NCBI RefSeq assembly: GCF_009690905.1
Contig: NZ_VOSW01000004.1
Span: 62,001 to 126,000, forward strand
Source: Paraburkholderia madseniana
GTDB lineage: Bacteria > Pseudomonadota > Gammaproteobacteria > Burkholderiales > Burkholderiaceae
Length of the DNA stretch: 64,000 nucleotides
Reading direction: 5' to 3'
This document shows, one piece after another, positions 33,977-42,115 of this stretch. A model generated the notes under the pieces. That model worked only from the letters and a program-made list of their open reading frames with translations, searched no databases and had not been told where the DNA came from. Every line of letters starts with the position of its first letter. Within the stretch, counting starts at the first letter, position 1. The translations under genes were made by a program, and so were the position numbers.

Positions 33977-35128
33977 TCAGGTCAAACGCGTCAGGGAATC
34001 CGTGCTGAATCCGAGGAACGGTTCACCCAGACGGGCGCGTCGAGCCCAGTGCGCGTCATGCAGCAGCGAGCGTCCCACTCCGATCAGATCGAACTCGTTG
34101 CGCAGGAACCGATCGAGCAACGGCGTGAGGTCGGGCTGGGCAACGGTTTCCGTCCCGGCCATCGAGTCATAGAACCCTTTGTTGATCCCGATGCCGCCCA
34201 CGGTCATCGAGAGCTTGCCTGTCACCTTTTTCACCCAGCCAGCGAGATTCATCTCCGAGCCGTCGAACTCCGCGCGATTGAAATACCGCGTGCTTGCCTC
34301 GAAAATATCGACGCCCGCCTCGGCGAGCGGCCCGAGCGTCTGTTCGAGTTCGGCAGGTGTGGTCGCAAGACGTGCCTTGAAATCCTGCTGTTTCCACTGC
34401 GAAAAGCGGAAACTGATGGGCATGGTTTCGCCGATCTCCGCGCGGATTTCGCGGACCACTTCCGCGGCAAAACGGCTCCTGGCAGTCCGATCTTTGCCCC
34501 AGGCGTCGGCGCGTTGATTGGTCTCACTCCAGAGAAAGGAATCGATCAGGTAGCCGTGGCCGCCGTGAATGGCAATTCCGTCGAACCCCGCGGCCTTCGC
34601 GTATGACGCGCTGCGGCGATAGGCAGCGATGACATCTGCGATTTCTTCATCGCTCATCGCGCGGGTAGGGGCACTCACGCGCGCCAGATAGCCGGCATCG
34701 AGCGAGGTCAGGCGACCGGCCGGACCCCACAGTCCGGAAGGGCGCATCGGCGCTGCAGCAGGAACGGGACCGGTATTGGCTTCCTTCATCGGACCCATGT
34801 GCCACAACTGCGGAAAAATCACACCGCCACTCGTGTGTACCGCATCCGTCACACACCGCCACGCTGCGACCGACTCCGCTCCGGCCAGTGTCGGGATTGA
34901 GTTTTCTCCGAGACCGGCTTCGCCGAGCGCCGATGGATGATCGATGCCGACACCTTCAGTAATGATGAGCCCCGTCTCGCCTTCGGCGCGCCGCTGATAA
35001 TACGAGGCGACATCAGGCCCGGGCATGCCGTCGGGAGAGAAGCCGCGCGTCATCGGCGACATGACGATACGGTTTGCCAGCGTAACTCCGCGGACCGAAA
35101 GTGGCGTAAAGAGTGGCGCTGTGATCAT
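33977..35128 (-). CDS. Old Yellow Enzyme-family NADH:flavin oxidoreductase
   Basis: The 383-residue FMN TIM barrel begins APLFTPLSVRGVTLANRIVM and has LIITEGVGID, FPQLWHMG, the catalytic segment GFDGIAIHGGHGYLIDSFLW and the phosphate-binding IGVGRSLLHDAHWARR. The HGGHGY element replaces the more common HGAHGY. It likely reduces an activated C=C bond next to a carbonyl or opens a dienoyl system. ATG 35128 was chosen because the barrel begins at residue 4; upstream codons have no homology. It is the last gene of the TetR/LuxE/SDR/LuxC group on this strand. Confidence 0.88.
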   Translation of the reverse strand: MITAPLFTPLSVRGVTLANRIVMSPMTRGFSPDGMPGPDVASYYQRRAEGETGLIITEGVGIDHPSALGEAGLGENSIPTLAGAESVAAWRCVTDAVHTSGGVIFPQLWHMGPMKEANTGPVPAAAPMRPSGLWGPAGRLTSLDAGYLARVSAPTRAMSDEEIADVIAAYRRSASYAKAAGFDGIAIHGGHGYLIDSFLWSETNQRADAWGKDRTARSRFAAEVVREIRAEIGETMPISFRFSQWKQQDFKARLATTPAELEQTLGPLAEAGVDIFEASTRYFNRAEFDGSEMNLAGWVKKVTGKLSMTVGGIGINKGFYDSMAGTETVAQPDLTPLLDRFLRNEFDLIGVGRSLLHDAHWARRARLGEPFLGFSTDSLTRLT

Positions 35129-35140
35129 ACCTGTCTCCGT

Positions 35141-35175
35141 GCGTATAGTTGACTTGCGTACGGATAATGATACGC
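35141..35175. promoter_or_regulatory. Inverted repeat upstream of the Old Yellow Enzyme gene
   Basis: GCGTAT (35141-35146) and ATACGC (35170-35175) form a 35-bp inverted repeat in the AT-richer 124-bp gap between the TetR stop and the OYE start. It is a possible operator for the adjacent TetR protein and suggests OYE has its own promoter. Confidence 0.4.
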
Positions 35176-35252
35176 TAGATTCCTGCCGCAAAAAAGCGTG
35201 CCGGCCCAGTTTCAGGTCGTGGGCCAGATGGATGCACAGACGAGGGCGGGAC

Positions 35253-35960
35253 CTAAGTTCGCGAGTTGTGCTGGTGGTCGGGCAACTGATACCGCCACGC
35301 GGAGAGCAGCAACTGCTGAATGTGTGCGGCACGCTGCTCGCGTTGCGCGGGCGTGGTTGGAATGCCCATCAGGACTTCCACGCTGCCGGCTACGAGCGTC
35401 AGCAGGTCGCGGGCGGCCTGTGGCGCGTCGGAGACGTTTATTGTCCCGCCTTGAGCGGCCGAGGCGATGAAGGCCGCTACCGGTTCCAGCATCGCATTCA
35501 CGTATTGCAGAAATCCTTTCGCTACATCCGGAAAGCGATGCGATTCTCCGACACTGACGCGGGTGATTTCGATCGTGTCCGTGGTCGCCATATGGTCCGT
35601 CAGTGTGCGCACCAGGACCAGCAATGTCTTCGCGAAGTCGCGGCGCGGCTTCAGCAGTTCTTCGATCCTGCCACGCAGATCCGACATGCCGTGCCAGATA
35701 GCAGCGCGAAACAGGTCTTCCTTGGTGCCGTACTGCCGGTAAACGGTGGTCTTGCTGATTCCCGCACGCTCGGCGATTTCTTCGACTCTGGCCCCGCCGA
35801 ACCCTTCTGCCCGGAAAGTCTGCGTGGCTGCGTTCAGGAGCCTTTCGCGCAATTCGGCGGCGGCGTCCTGCGTGGGGCGCCCCGCGGAGCGCGGTGCGGC
35901 TGTCGCAGTGCCGTCAACGGTAGCGGAGCGCGAAGCTCGAAGTGCCGAGGGCTTGACCAT
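35253..35960 (-). CDS. TetR-family transcriptional regulator
   Basis: The 235-residue protein has a basic, Ala-rich leader (residues 1-30) and then a TetR helix-turn-helix: RERLLNAATQTFRAEGFGG, VEEIAERAGISKTTVYRQYG and TKEDLFRAAI. The C-terminal ligand domain contains ITRVSVGESHRFPDVAK, the AcrR-C-like element. The gene follows LuxE on the same strand, so it may autoregulate from within the operon. Candidate operators are the inverted repeat at 35141-35175 and the palindrome at 40016-40038. The start could also be 35999. Confidence 0.88.
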   Translation of the reverse strand: MVKPSALRASRSATVDGTATAAPRSAGRPTQDAAAELRERLLNAATQTFRAEGFGGARVEEIAERAGISKTTVYRQYGTKEDLFRAAIWHGMSDLRGRIEELLKPRRDFAKTLLVLVRTLTDHMATTDTIEITRVSVGESHRFPDVAKGFLQYVNAMLEPVAAFIASAAQGGTINVSDAPQAARDLLTLVAGSVEVLMGIPTTPAQREQRAAHIQQLLLSAWRYQLPDHQHNSRT

Positions 35961-36055
35961 GGGCAGAGGGACACGAGGGAAAAGAAGAAGTGTACTCACG
36001 TCCCTGCCGGTCCGCCAGTGGGGCCGACCTTGGGCAGGCCGGCGCGCCAGCTACG

Positions 36056-37420
36056 TCACACGTCGATCATGCCGCGGACATAAGATTCCATCGTGCCCGC
36101 GCAGGACAGTTTGTCCTCGCCTTCCTCGAGATCCGCGTAACGGCCGACCTGCCTGACGAGCGGCCCCTTGAAACCGTCCGTGGCGCCTTCGGGAGAGAAG
36201 TCGACTGTCACCTTGTCGCCAGTGATGAATCCGCCCCAGTACCCTTCGGCGAGCAGATCGAAGAACGCAAATCGGCCTTCGACCACTCCCTTGCCATCGG
36301 CGGGATTCAGCAGTTTTTCGCCTGACTTGTCGAGTACGAACGGGACGATCCACGGACAGATCGCATAGCCTTGTGCCACCTCGGACCACGGGCCGGTGCC
36401 GATCATTTCGGACATGCCATAGCTGTTCTGGACGTTCTCCGGTTGAATGCCATAGAAGTCGATGATCTGCTTGCGGAAATCGGCCGGCGCCTGAGTACCC
36501 TTCAAGCCGCCGCCTGTGGTGATAACCGTTTCCGGATGACAGATGCCATCCGCCACGCCGCGCCGGCGCGCGTAGTCGACCAGCGTCCAGTGCAGCGACC
36601 AGTTGCCTTGCACGAGCACAGGCCCATCGCGGCGAGCGAGTAGTTTGTCGAGAAAACGGTCAATCATTGCGCCGGTGTGTCGCTGACGCGCGGCCGCCTG
36701 CTCCTGGAAAGCCGCTATCTCGCTCGGCTTTGCGCTGCCGTCCGCGAGCGCGCGGCGCATGCGGCCCATCGCGATCGTCGCGGAGGCGAGCGCCGGATCA
36801 TCGAACATCAGCGTGTTTTCGCTGCCGAGCTGCGTGGCGGCGCTCAGGACCGGCCCGATATGACGATGCGCGCCGCTCGGCGGCATCATCAGAAACACCG
36901 CACGTTTGCCGAAATCCCGCGCGATTAGCTTGTTTCCATACACGCCGAGTTTTACGCACGACGCTGTTACGTGGTCCAGGTCGGCGCGCGTCTGATTGAT
37001 GAAACTGCATTTGCCAGAGGTGCCGCTCGAACTGAACACATGATGTCCGGCGCTACTCAGGCGATCCATCCATGCATCGACGTTGTCGACTCCGTCGACA
37101 TTGACGTCAGTCACCAGTCTGCTCGTCAGCGTTTGCAGCCAGGTATTCAGATGCTTCCAGCGACCGCTTTCCACGAACTGTTCGGGATAGCTCTTGTAAA
37201 TCTGATGCGCGAAAAGCAGCGGCACCATGTCGGCTTCGCAGCGGATTTCATCGACGCCCGTGTCGGCGGCGCGACGGCCTAGCAGTCTGATCTGTTCACG
37301 GCGCTGGGCGAAACGCTCCTGCATTGCCGTCAGTTGAAGCGCGCGCAAATTGTCGGGATGGTGGCGAAATGGGTCCCCGTCCTGTTCAAGCAGGCCGTAA
37401 AAGAGGTTGAGCGTCGACAT
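36056..37420 (-). CDS. LuxE-like acyl-protein synthetase (adenylating)
   Basis: The 454-residue protein resembles LuxE/long-chain acyl-protein synthetases. The adenylate motif is VFSSSGTSGKCSF (about residues 129-141), followed later by TTGGGLKGTQAP, the Tyr-Gly motif NSYGMSEMIG and FITGDKVTVDF. LuxE activates a carboxylic acid as acyl-AMP, holds it on a Cys and passes it to LuxC for reduction. It is longer than luminous-bacteria LuxE (about 370-380 residues). ATG 37420 has a GGAG ribosome site. LuxC-like and SDR genes lie directly upstream; no luciferase genes are present. Confidence 0.82.
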   Translation of the reverse strand: MSTLNLFYGLLEQDGDPFRHHPDNLRALQLTAMQERFAQRREQIRLLGRRAADTGVDEIRCEADMVPLLFAHQIYKSYPEQFVESGRWKHLNTWLQTLTSRLVTDVNVDGVDNVDAWMDRLSSAGHHVFSSSGTSGKCSFINQTRADLDHVTASCVKLGVYGNKLIARDFGKRAVFLMMPPSGAHRHIGPVLSAATQLGSENTLMFDDPALASATIAMGRMRRALADGSAKPSEIAAFQEQAAARQRHTGAMIDRFLDKLLARRDGPVLVQGNWSLHWTLVDYARRRGVADGICHPETVITTGGGLKGTQAPADFRKQIIDFYGIQPENVQNSYGMSEMIGTGPWSEVAQGYAICPWIVPFVLDKSGEKLLNPADGKGVVEGRFAFFDLLAEGYWGGFITGDKVTVDFSPEGATDGFKGPLVRQVGRYADLEEGEDKLSCAGTMESYVRGMIDV

Positions 37421-37463
37421 GGTATCTCCGGCGTGACGCAACATTGCGTCACGCGCCAGTGCG

Positions 37464-38318
37464 TTATTGATCGAAATCCGTGGCGCTTGAGACTTCGAGC
37501 CACGCGTCGAGGTTGTCCTGCAAGGACGCAAGTTTGTCGCGTACCACGCTCACGGCATCGGGCCCGAGCGGCAACCGCAACGGTGGCGGTTCGGCGCGGA
37601 CCGCCTGAATAATCGCTGCCGCAGCCTTGGCCGGATCGCCGGACTGCGTACCGTGATAGTGGGACATCTGTTCGCGTATCCGGCCCACGGATTCCGCGTA
37701 CGCAGGTTCGACGGCTTCGCTCCAGCGCAGCGAGCCGCCCGCAAAATTGGTGCGAAATCCGCCGGGTTCGACGAGTGTGACGTGCACGCCGAACGGTTTG
37801 AGTTCTCGCGCAAGCGACTCCGACAGGCCTTCGACCGCATGCTTGGAAGCGCAATAGAAGCTGCATCCCGTGATGCCGATCAACCCCGCGACAGACGACA
37901 GGTTGACGATATGTCCGGAGCCTCGCTGACGGAAGTGCGGCAGCACGGCCCGGATGGTGTTCACGGTGCCGAAGAAATTCGTCTCGAAGACCTGCCTCGC
38001 CTCGGCGTCGGAGACCTCTTCCAGTGCGCCGAACAGACCGTATCCGGCGTTGTTGACGAGCACGTCGATGGTGCCTGCGTGAGAAAGCGCCTCTGCGATT
38101 GCGTGAGGCACGGCAGTTGAATCGGTGACGTCGAGCACGACGCCATGTGCGAATCCGTCAGGCGACATCTGTTCGAACGCCGCGATCTGAGAGGCGTCGC
38201 GTACGGTACCGACCACCCGGTCGCCACGAGCCAGGACGGCTTCGGCGAGGGCGCGGCCGAAACCGGACGACACACCCGTGATGAGCCAGATAGCGGAGGG
38301 CGTCGGTATAGCGGTCAT
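37464..38318 (-). CDS. Short-chain dehydrogenase/reductase of the LuxC/LuxE cassette
   Basis: The 284-residue SDR has ITGVSSGFGRALAEAVLARG, the Arg-containing VVGTVRDAS typical of NADP-preferring members, VNNAGYGLFGALEEVSDAE, the catalytic Ser in NLSSVAG and the pair in FYCASKHA. This is the oxidoreductase subgroup often annotated as ketoreductase/retinol-dehydrogenase-like. Lying between LuxC and LuxE, it may reduce the aldehyde made by LuxC to an alcohol or work in reverse. ATG 38318 has a GGGAGAG ribosome site. The gaps to its neighbours are 34 and 43 bp. Confidence 0.86.
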   Translation of the reverse strand: MTAIPTPSAIWLITGVSSGFGRALAEAVLARGDRVVGTVRDASQIAAFEQMSPDGFAHGVVLDVTDSTAVPHAIAEALSHAGTIDVLVNNAGYGLFGALEEVSDAEARQVFETNFFGTVNTIRAVLPHFRQRGSGHIVNLSSVAGLIGITGCSFYCASKHAVEGLSESLARELKPFGVHVTLVEPGGFRTNFAGGSLRWSEAVEPAYAESVGRIREQMSHYHGTQSGDPAKAAAAIIQAVRAEPPPLRLPLGPDAVSVVRDKLASLQDNLDAWLEVSSATDFDQ

Positions 38319-38352
38319 CAAAAATCTCTCCCGAATGAAAGCAAAGCGGATT

Positions 38353-39819
38353 TCACACGGGCCGGCCGGCTTCGGCTACGTCGCCCGCTTCTTCAGATAT
38401 CCACTTCATGAAACGGTGGATGGGAAACATGCCGTCATGCGGATAGCCGCCGACGCCGTCCGAAATCGATTCGCCGAGCGTCACGATGCGCTGCACGCCG
38501 GCACATGCAAGGGCATCGCGTACTTCGACGACGCGATGCGGCGGATAAATGCCCACGGTCTGCGTCGCCACGGTGGCAAAGCGGGTGGCATCACGCAGGC
38601 TTTGCACCGGTACGACATTCACGGTTTTGCAGATGGGATGGAAGTCCACCCGCTCGTCAGACCTGATGACGAGGCCCTTGCCGTCGTATCCCCCGAACAC
38701 GCGATAAAGGGGTTCCATCTCGCGCAATACGTCGACTGCCTCGCGGATGTCGGCCGGTACGAGAGGACCCTGACCGTCGCCATAGCGAAAGTCTTCGCCA
38801 AGCGCGGCTGCCAGATGTTCGCAATAGCGGTCGGCGTCTTCTTCATTGCCTTCTATGAACTGATAGCGGCTCGCGTTACAGGCATCCTGATTGAACGACT
38901 GCACGTCGGCTGCGCCGGCACGCGCCACCTGCTTCAGCAGTTCGTCAGAAGCAAACGCTTCCCGGCCGATCAGCGAGATCGATACCTTGGGGTCGAATGC
39001 GACCAGTTCGAGACCGGGGCCGGCGTAACGCATCGCGTGGCGCACGGCGCTTTCGCCGCCCCACACGACAAGCTTGTCGAAGTACTGCGGGCGATACAGG
39101 ATCGACTCGACGTTTTCGTCGCCACCGCGCCAGTAAGCTGCCGAAAACGACTGTGTCAACGGATGTGCCGGGTCGATCTCGGCCATCGTGCGCAGAATGG
39201 CGGTCGCGGTGAACAAATCGTTGGACGGCAGTTTCAGCAGATGCACGCCTTTGGTCAGTGCCGCGCGCATCACCGTCATCGCCGCCACCATCGGCGAATT
39301 ACCGGCAAGTATGTGAACCAGTCTGGGCGGAAATGCGCGCAGACGGCTTGGGCGGCCACGCAATGTGCGCGGCATCCAGCCGTCAATGAAGCCGGCCTCG
39401 CCGAGGCTGAGGCGCAATTCATCTTCGATCACGCCGCGGGAAAACAGGTTCGGGATATCGCGGTAGCAATTCTCCAGAATTCGACGCCCGAGCGGGCTCA
39501 CTTCGATCATCGATTCGAGTGCCTGTTGCATCAGCTGGTTCACGTCCAGATGCAGCCGCGGACCGAGCTCGACAAGGAAATCGATGACTTCTGCAATCGG
39601 CAGATCGAATGCCGGACCCGCCTGCGCACGGGGCCAGACGAGATCGTCGAGATCTATCGCTGGCGTGCAGAATCCTTTGCCAAGATCGCGCGATACGTGC
39701 GTGACTGTATTGCCCACTACCGTTCGCCCGCGATAGACGTGCGGCACAGGCAAGGCCGCGGTGGCGTCACATTGCGGCGATGGCCCGGTTTCCCGGGTTG
39801 CTGATTCGACGTGATCCAT
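38353..39819 (-). CDS. LuxC-like acyl-CoA/acyl-protein reductase
   Basis: The 488-residue protein matches the LuxC family (NADPH-dependent acyl reductase, aldehyde-dehydrogenase fold). The cofactor/oxyanion region is HILAGNSPMVAAMTVMRAAL with LLKLPSNDLFTA, and the probable nucleophile is the Cys near residue 314 in NQDACNASRYQF. The C-terminal TLGESISDGVGGYPHDGMFP also fits. LuxC reduces acyl groups delivered by LuxE to aldehydes. ATG 39819 has an AGGAGT ribosome site. It is the first gene of a minus-strand group LuxC-SDR-LuxE-TetR-OYE and is divergent from the PhyH-like gene. Confidence 0.85.
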   Translation of the reverse strand: MDHVESATRETGPSPQCDATAALPVPHVYRGRTVVGNTVTHVSRDLGKGFCTPAIDLDDLVWPRAQAGPAFDLPIAEVIDFLVELGPRLHLDVNQLMQQALESMIEVSPLGRRILENCYRDIPNLFSRGVIEDELRLSLGEAGFIDGWMPRTLRGRPSRLRAFPPRLVHILAGNSPMVAAMTVMRAALTKGVHLLKLPSNDLFTATAILRTMAEIDPAHPLTQSFSAAYWRGGDENVESILYRPQYFDKLVVWGGESAVRHAMRYAGPGLELVAFDPKVSISLIGREAFASDELLKQVARAGAADVQSFNQDACNASRYQFIEGNEEDADRYCEHLAAALGEDFRYGDGQGPLVPADIREAVDVLREMEPLYRVFGGYDGKGLVIRSDERVDFHPICKTVNVVPVQSLRDATRFATVATQTVGIYPPHRVVEVRDALACAGVQRIVTLGESISDGVGGYPHDGMFPIHRFMKWISEEAGDVAEAGRPV

Positions 39820-40128
39820 GGGGTACTCCTGCGCGATTGAATGCAAATATATGCACGACATTCAGAAAGTGCAACGAATATTGTCGTGTGGTTTTCCCCA
39901 AGTTGTTAGCGGCCGACAACACGCGCAACGATGCAACATCCTCGGCAGGAGATGAGGTTGGAAGATCTGATGAGACCCTTCGTCACGAACCAGGTCCGGC
40001 ATTTGCTCGTACTGATAATGCAACTGATAGTTGCATTAAATTGGGCTCAAGACTAGACTCGAATTCCGGGCGTCACGGGTGGGATATCGACCGCACGAAT
40101 GAGCCGCGACGAACAATAAGGAGACGAA
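39820..40128. other. Divergent intergenic region (LuxC / PhyH-like)
   Basis: This 309-bp AT-richer region separates the divergent LuxC- and PhyH-like genes. It holds the 23-bp palindrome at 40016-40038 and, close to the LuxC start, a weaker TGCA-AATATA-TGCA element at about 39842-39855 with further TGCAA half-sites. No gene is visible. Confidence 0.6.
40016..40038. promoter_or_regulatory. 23-bp palindromic operator candidate
   Basis: TAATGCAACT (40016-40025) and AGTTGCATTA (40029-40038) are exact reverse complements separated by GAT. A 10-3-10 dyad of this length fits a TetR-type dimer pair. It is 90 bp upstream of the PhyH-like start and 197 bp from the LuxC start, so one protein could control both directions. 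The regulator at 35253-35960 is the obvious candidate. Confidence 0.65.
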
Positions 40129-41097
40129 ATGACCCCAGTACTGGAAGCTGGTGTGCTGCCGGCCATGCAGGAACTGCACGTATCGAACGATATTCTCGAC
40201 AACCGCGTGGCACTTGAGGCGGCCTGGGAACGCGATGGCTACTGGTTCTTCCGGGGTGTGCTGGATACGGAGGCGGTCGAGCGCTTGCGTAGCAAATTTC
40301 TCGACGAGATCGCGCAGCTCGGCGTGATTTCCCCTGGCGATCCGATCGCTCGCTACAGCGGCAAGAGTCTCAGCGAATTCCCGTTTCGGATGGAACCGCT
40401 CGCGGCACGCAAGATATGGAAGCCATTCGTTGCCGAGCCGGCCATCCATCGCTTCTTTACCAGACTGCTTGCCGACGAGCCGTTCTGGATTCCGACTGTG
40501 GAATACCGCGCGACGCCGCCGGCACAGGATCGCTCCCGTCCCCGCTTCGATTACGTTCATCAGGACGGCTTCTACAACGCGGGCATACCGTTCCTCATCT
40601 GCTGGATCCCGCTCGCGGAAATTGATGCGGATGTCGGTGGGCTGGTACTTGCCGAAGGGCTGCATAAAGGGCCCTATTTGCATGATCTCTCGCAGCCGCC
40701 GCTGTTTCCGATCCCCGATGGCGCAGTACCCGCGCACGCGTGGCGTCGCACGACTTATCGCCCGGGCGATGTGGTCATCATGCATTTGAACACTCCGCAT
40801 ACGGGTGTGGCGAACTACTCGGATCGCTTCCGGCTCTCCATGGACATCCGGGTGATGGCGGCGTCCGGTAACACGCCGATCGTCGGCAATATCACCTCGA
40901 TCACGCAGCGCGAGGTGGCAGTGCAGGGCGAAGATGGCCGCAGTGGAACGTTTACGTTCGATGAAAGTACGTATAGCCGCGGTCTCGATGGCGGCAAGGT
41001 ACCGCTCGATGAAATCCCCATGCGCTTTCACCCCGGTGACGAGGTTATTCTGGCGTCTCATGAAGGTCGCGTAACAGTCTTGCGTCCTCCTCATTGA
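40129..41097 (+). CDS. Phytanoyl-CoA dioxygenase (PhyH)-like Fe(II)/2-oxoglutarate oxygenase
   Basis: The 322-residue protein has the PhyH double-stranded beta-helix pattern. The metal motif His-x-Asp is in DYVHQDGFYN (about residue 144), the distal His is in HLNTPHTGVANYSDRFRLS, and the Arg that binds 2-oxoglutarate is probably in RFRLSMDIR. It should hydroxylate an alkyl or alicyclic carbon using O2 and 2-oxoglutarate. ATG 40129 follows AATAAGGAGACGAA, a strong ribosome site. It is co-directional with an SDR 34 bp downstream and divergent from LuxC. Confidence 0.87.
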   Translation: MTPVLEAGVLPAMQELHVSNDILDNRVALEAAWERDGYWFFRGVLDTEAVERLRSKFLDEIAQLGVISPGDPIARYSGKSLSEFPFRMEPLAARKIWKPFVAEPAIHRFFTRLLADEPFWIPTVEYRATPPAQDRSRPRFDYVHQDGFYNAGIPFLICWIPLAEIDADVGGLVLAEGLHKGPYLHDLSQPPLFPIPDGAVPAHAWRRTTYRPGDVVIMHLNTPHTGVANYSDRFRLSMDIRVMAASGNTPIVGNITSITQREVAVQGEDGRSGTFTFDESTYSRGLDGGKVPLDEIPMRFHPGDEVILASHEGRVTVLRPPH

Positions 41098-41131
41098 TTG
41101 TTCATCGGTTTACTTCATATTGGGTAACGAG

Positions 41132-41950
41132 ATGCCTTATCCAAAAACATTCCATCAGCGTCTTGCGGGTAAGGTCGCGATCGTGACGGGTGCCGGTTCG
41201 CAAGGTCACGGCGTCGGCACGGGCAAGGCGATTGCCTGCGTTTTCGCGCGTGAAGGTGCGTCGGTGTGCCTCGTCGACCAGCACGAGGCGCGAGCCGCCG
41301 AGACGCTTGCGATGATTCATGAGGCGGACGGCAATGCGTTTGTCTGTGCTGCCGATGTCACCGACAGTGATGCCTGCGCGCGTATCGTGGCCGCCACGGT
41401 CGAACGTTACGGCGCGCTCCACGTGCTGGTGAACAACGTCGGCGTGGCAGGTGCGGGCGGCCGCTTCGATAATCTCGACGAGGCTTCGTGGGATCGCATC
41501 ATCGACGTGAATCTGAAGAGTGCGTTTCTGATGAGCCGCAGCGCGGCACCGCGACTGATCGCGGATGGAGGCGGCTCGGTGGTCAATGTCAGTTCGACCG
41601 CGGGGATCCGGAGTCATGGGTCGGCCGCCTATGGGTCGTCAAAGGCCGGCATGATTGCTTTTACGCGAGAATTGGCGGTCGCGTATGGACGCGACGGCAT
41701 GCGCGCCAATGCGATTGCGCCGGGTCATATCCTCACGCCGATGGTCGAATCCATGCTGGACGACGAGAGCAGGGAGCGGCGCCGGAAGATCGCGCCGCTC
41801 GGCATCGAGGGAGACGCATGGGACGTCGCATCGGCCGCATTGTTCCTCGCCAGCGACGAAGCGCGCTTCATTACCGGCGCGTGTCTTCCGGTCGATGGCG
41901 GCGTTACGGAGATCGCGGCGCTTTGCGCTTATGAATTGATGCAACTGTAA
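41132..41950 (+). CDS. Short-chain dehydrogenase/reductase
   Basis: The 272-residue SDR has VTGAGSQGHGVGTGKAIACV, an unusual glycine-rich loop with an inserted GHGVG compared with the common TGxxxGIG. VCLVDQHEARA suggests NAD use; VNNVGVAG, the catalytic Ser in VNVSSTAG and the pair in AYGSSKAG complete the site. It probably oxidises the alcohol formed by the adjacent PhyH-like oxygenase. ATG 41132 was preferred over a TTG 12 bp upstream. A remnant of an acyl-CoA ligase lies immediately downstream on the other strand. Confidence 0.85.
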   Translation: MPYPKTFHQRLAGKVAIVTGAGSQGHGVGTGKAIACVFAREGASVCLVDQHEARAAETLAMIHEADGNAFVCAADVTDSDACARIVAATVERYGALHVLVNNVGVAGAGGRFDNLDEASWDRIIDVNLKSAFLMSRSAAPRLIADGGGSVVNVSSTAGIRSHGSAAYGSSKAGMIAFTRELAVAYGRDGMRANAIAPGHILTPMVESMLDDESRERRRKIAPLGIEGDAWDVASAALFLASDEARFITGACLPVDGGVTEIAALCAYELMQL

Positions 41951-41958
41951 TGAATCGG

Positions 41959-42108
41959 TCAACTCCCGTTGACCTGCCTGCGCAGGTCGGGTTTTCGAAC
42001 CTTTCCGGAGGCTGTGCGCGGTAACTCTGCAACGATATAAAGACTTTCCGGAGTCTTCTGACGTGCTACGCCAGCCTCGGAGAAATGCTTTTGTACAGAG
42101 GCAAGGTC
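41959..42108 (-). pseudogene. C-terminal remnant of an AMP-forming acyl-CoA ligase
   Basis: The frame ending at 41959 carries HFSEAGVARQKTPESLYIV followed by ELPRTASGKVRKPDLRRQV. This is the last 49 codons of a medium-chain or cyclohexanecarboxylate-type acyl-CoA synthetase, including the catalytic Lys of the TASGKV motif. Upstream of about 42108 the similarity ends and the frame runs into the 3' end of the desaturase gene. The N-terminal 450 or more residues are missing, so this is a deletion product marking the right border of the catabolic island. Confidence 0.72.
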
Positions 42109-42115
42109 AAGGATC

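Noticed and set aside
38278..39804. Long open frame (over 500 codons) on the plus strand opposite the LuxC-like gene
   Set aside because: Its translation is His/Arg/Ala-rich with no domain; it is the usual high-GC antisense shadow of a conserved gene.
36056..39819. Possibility that LuxC/LuxE are part of a bioluminescence operon
   Set aside because: No luxA, luxB or luxD is visible on either side within the window and the neighbours are catabolic; a non-luminous role is more likely.
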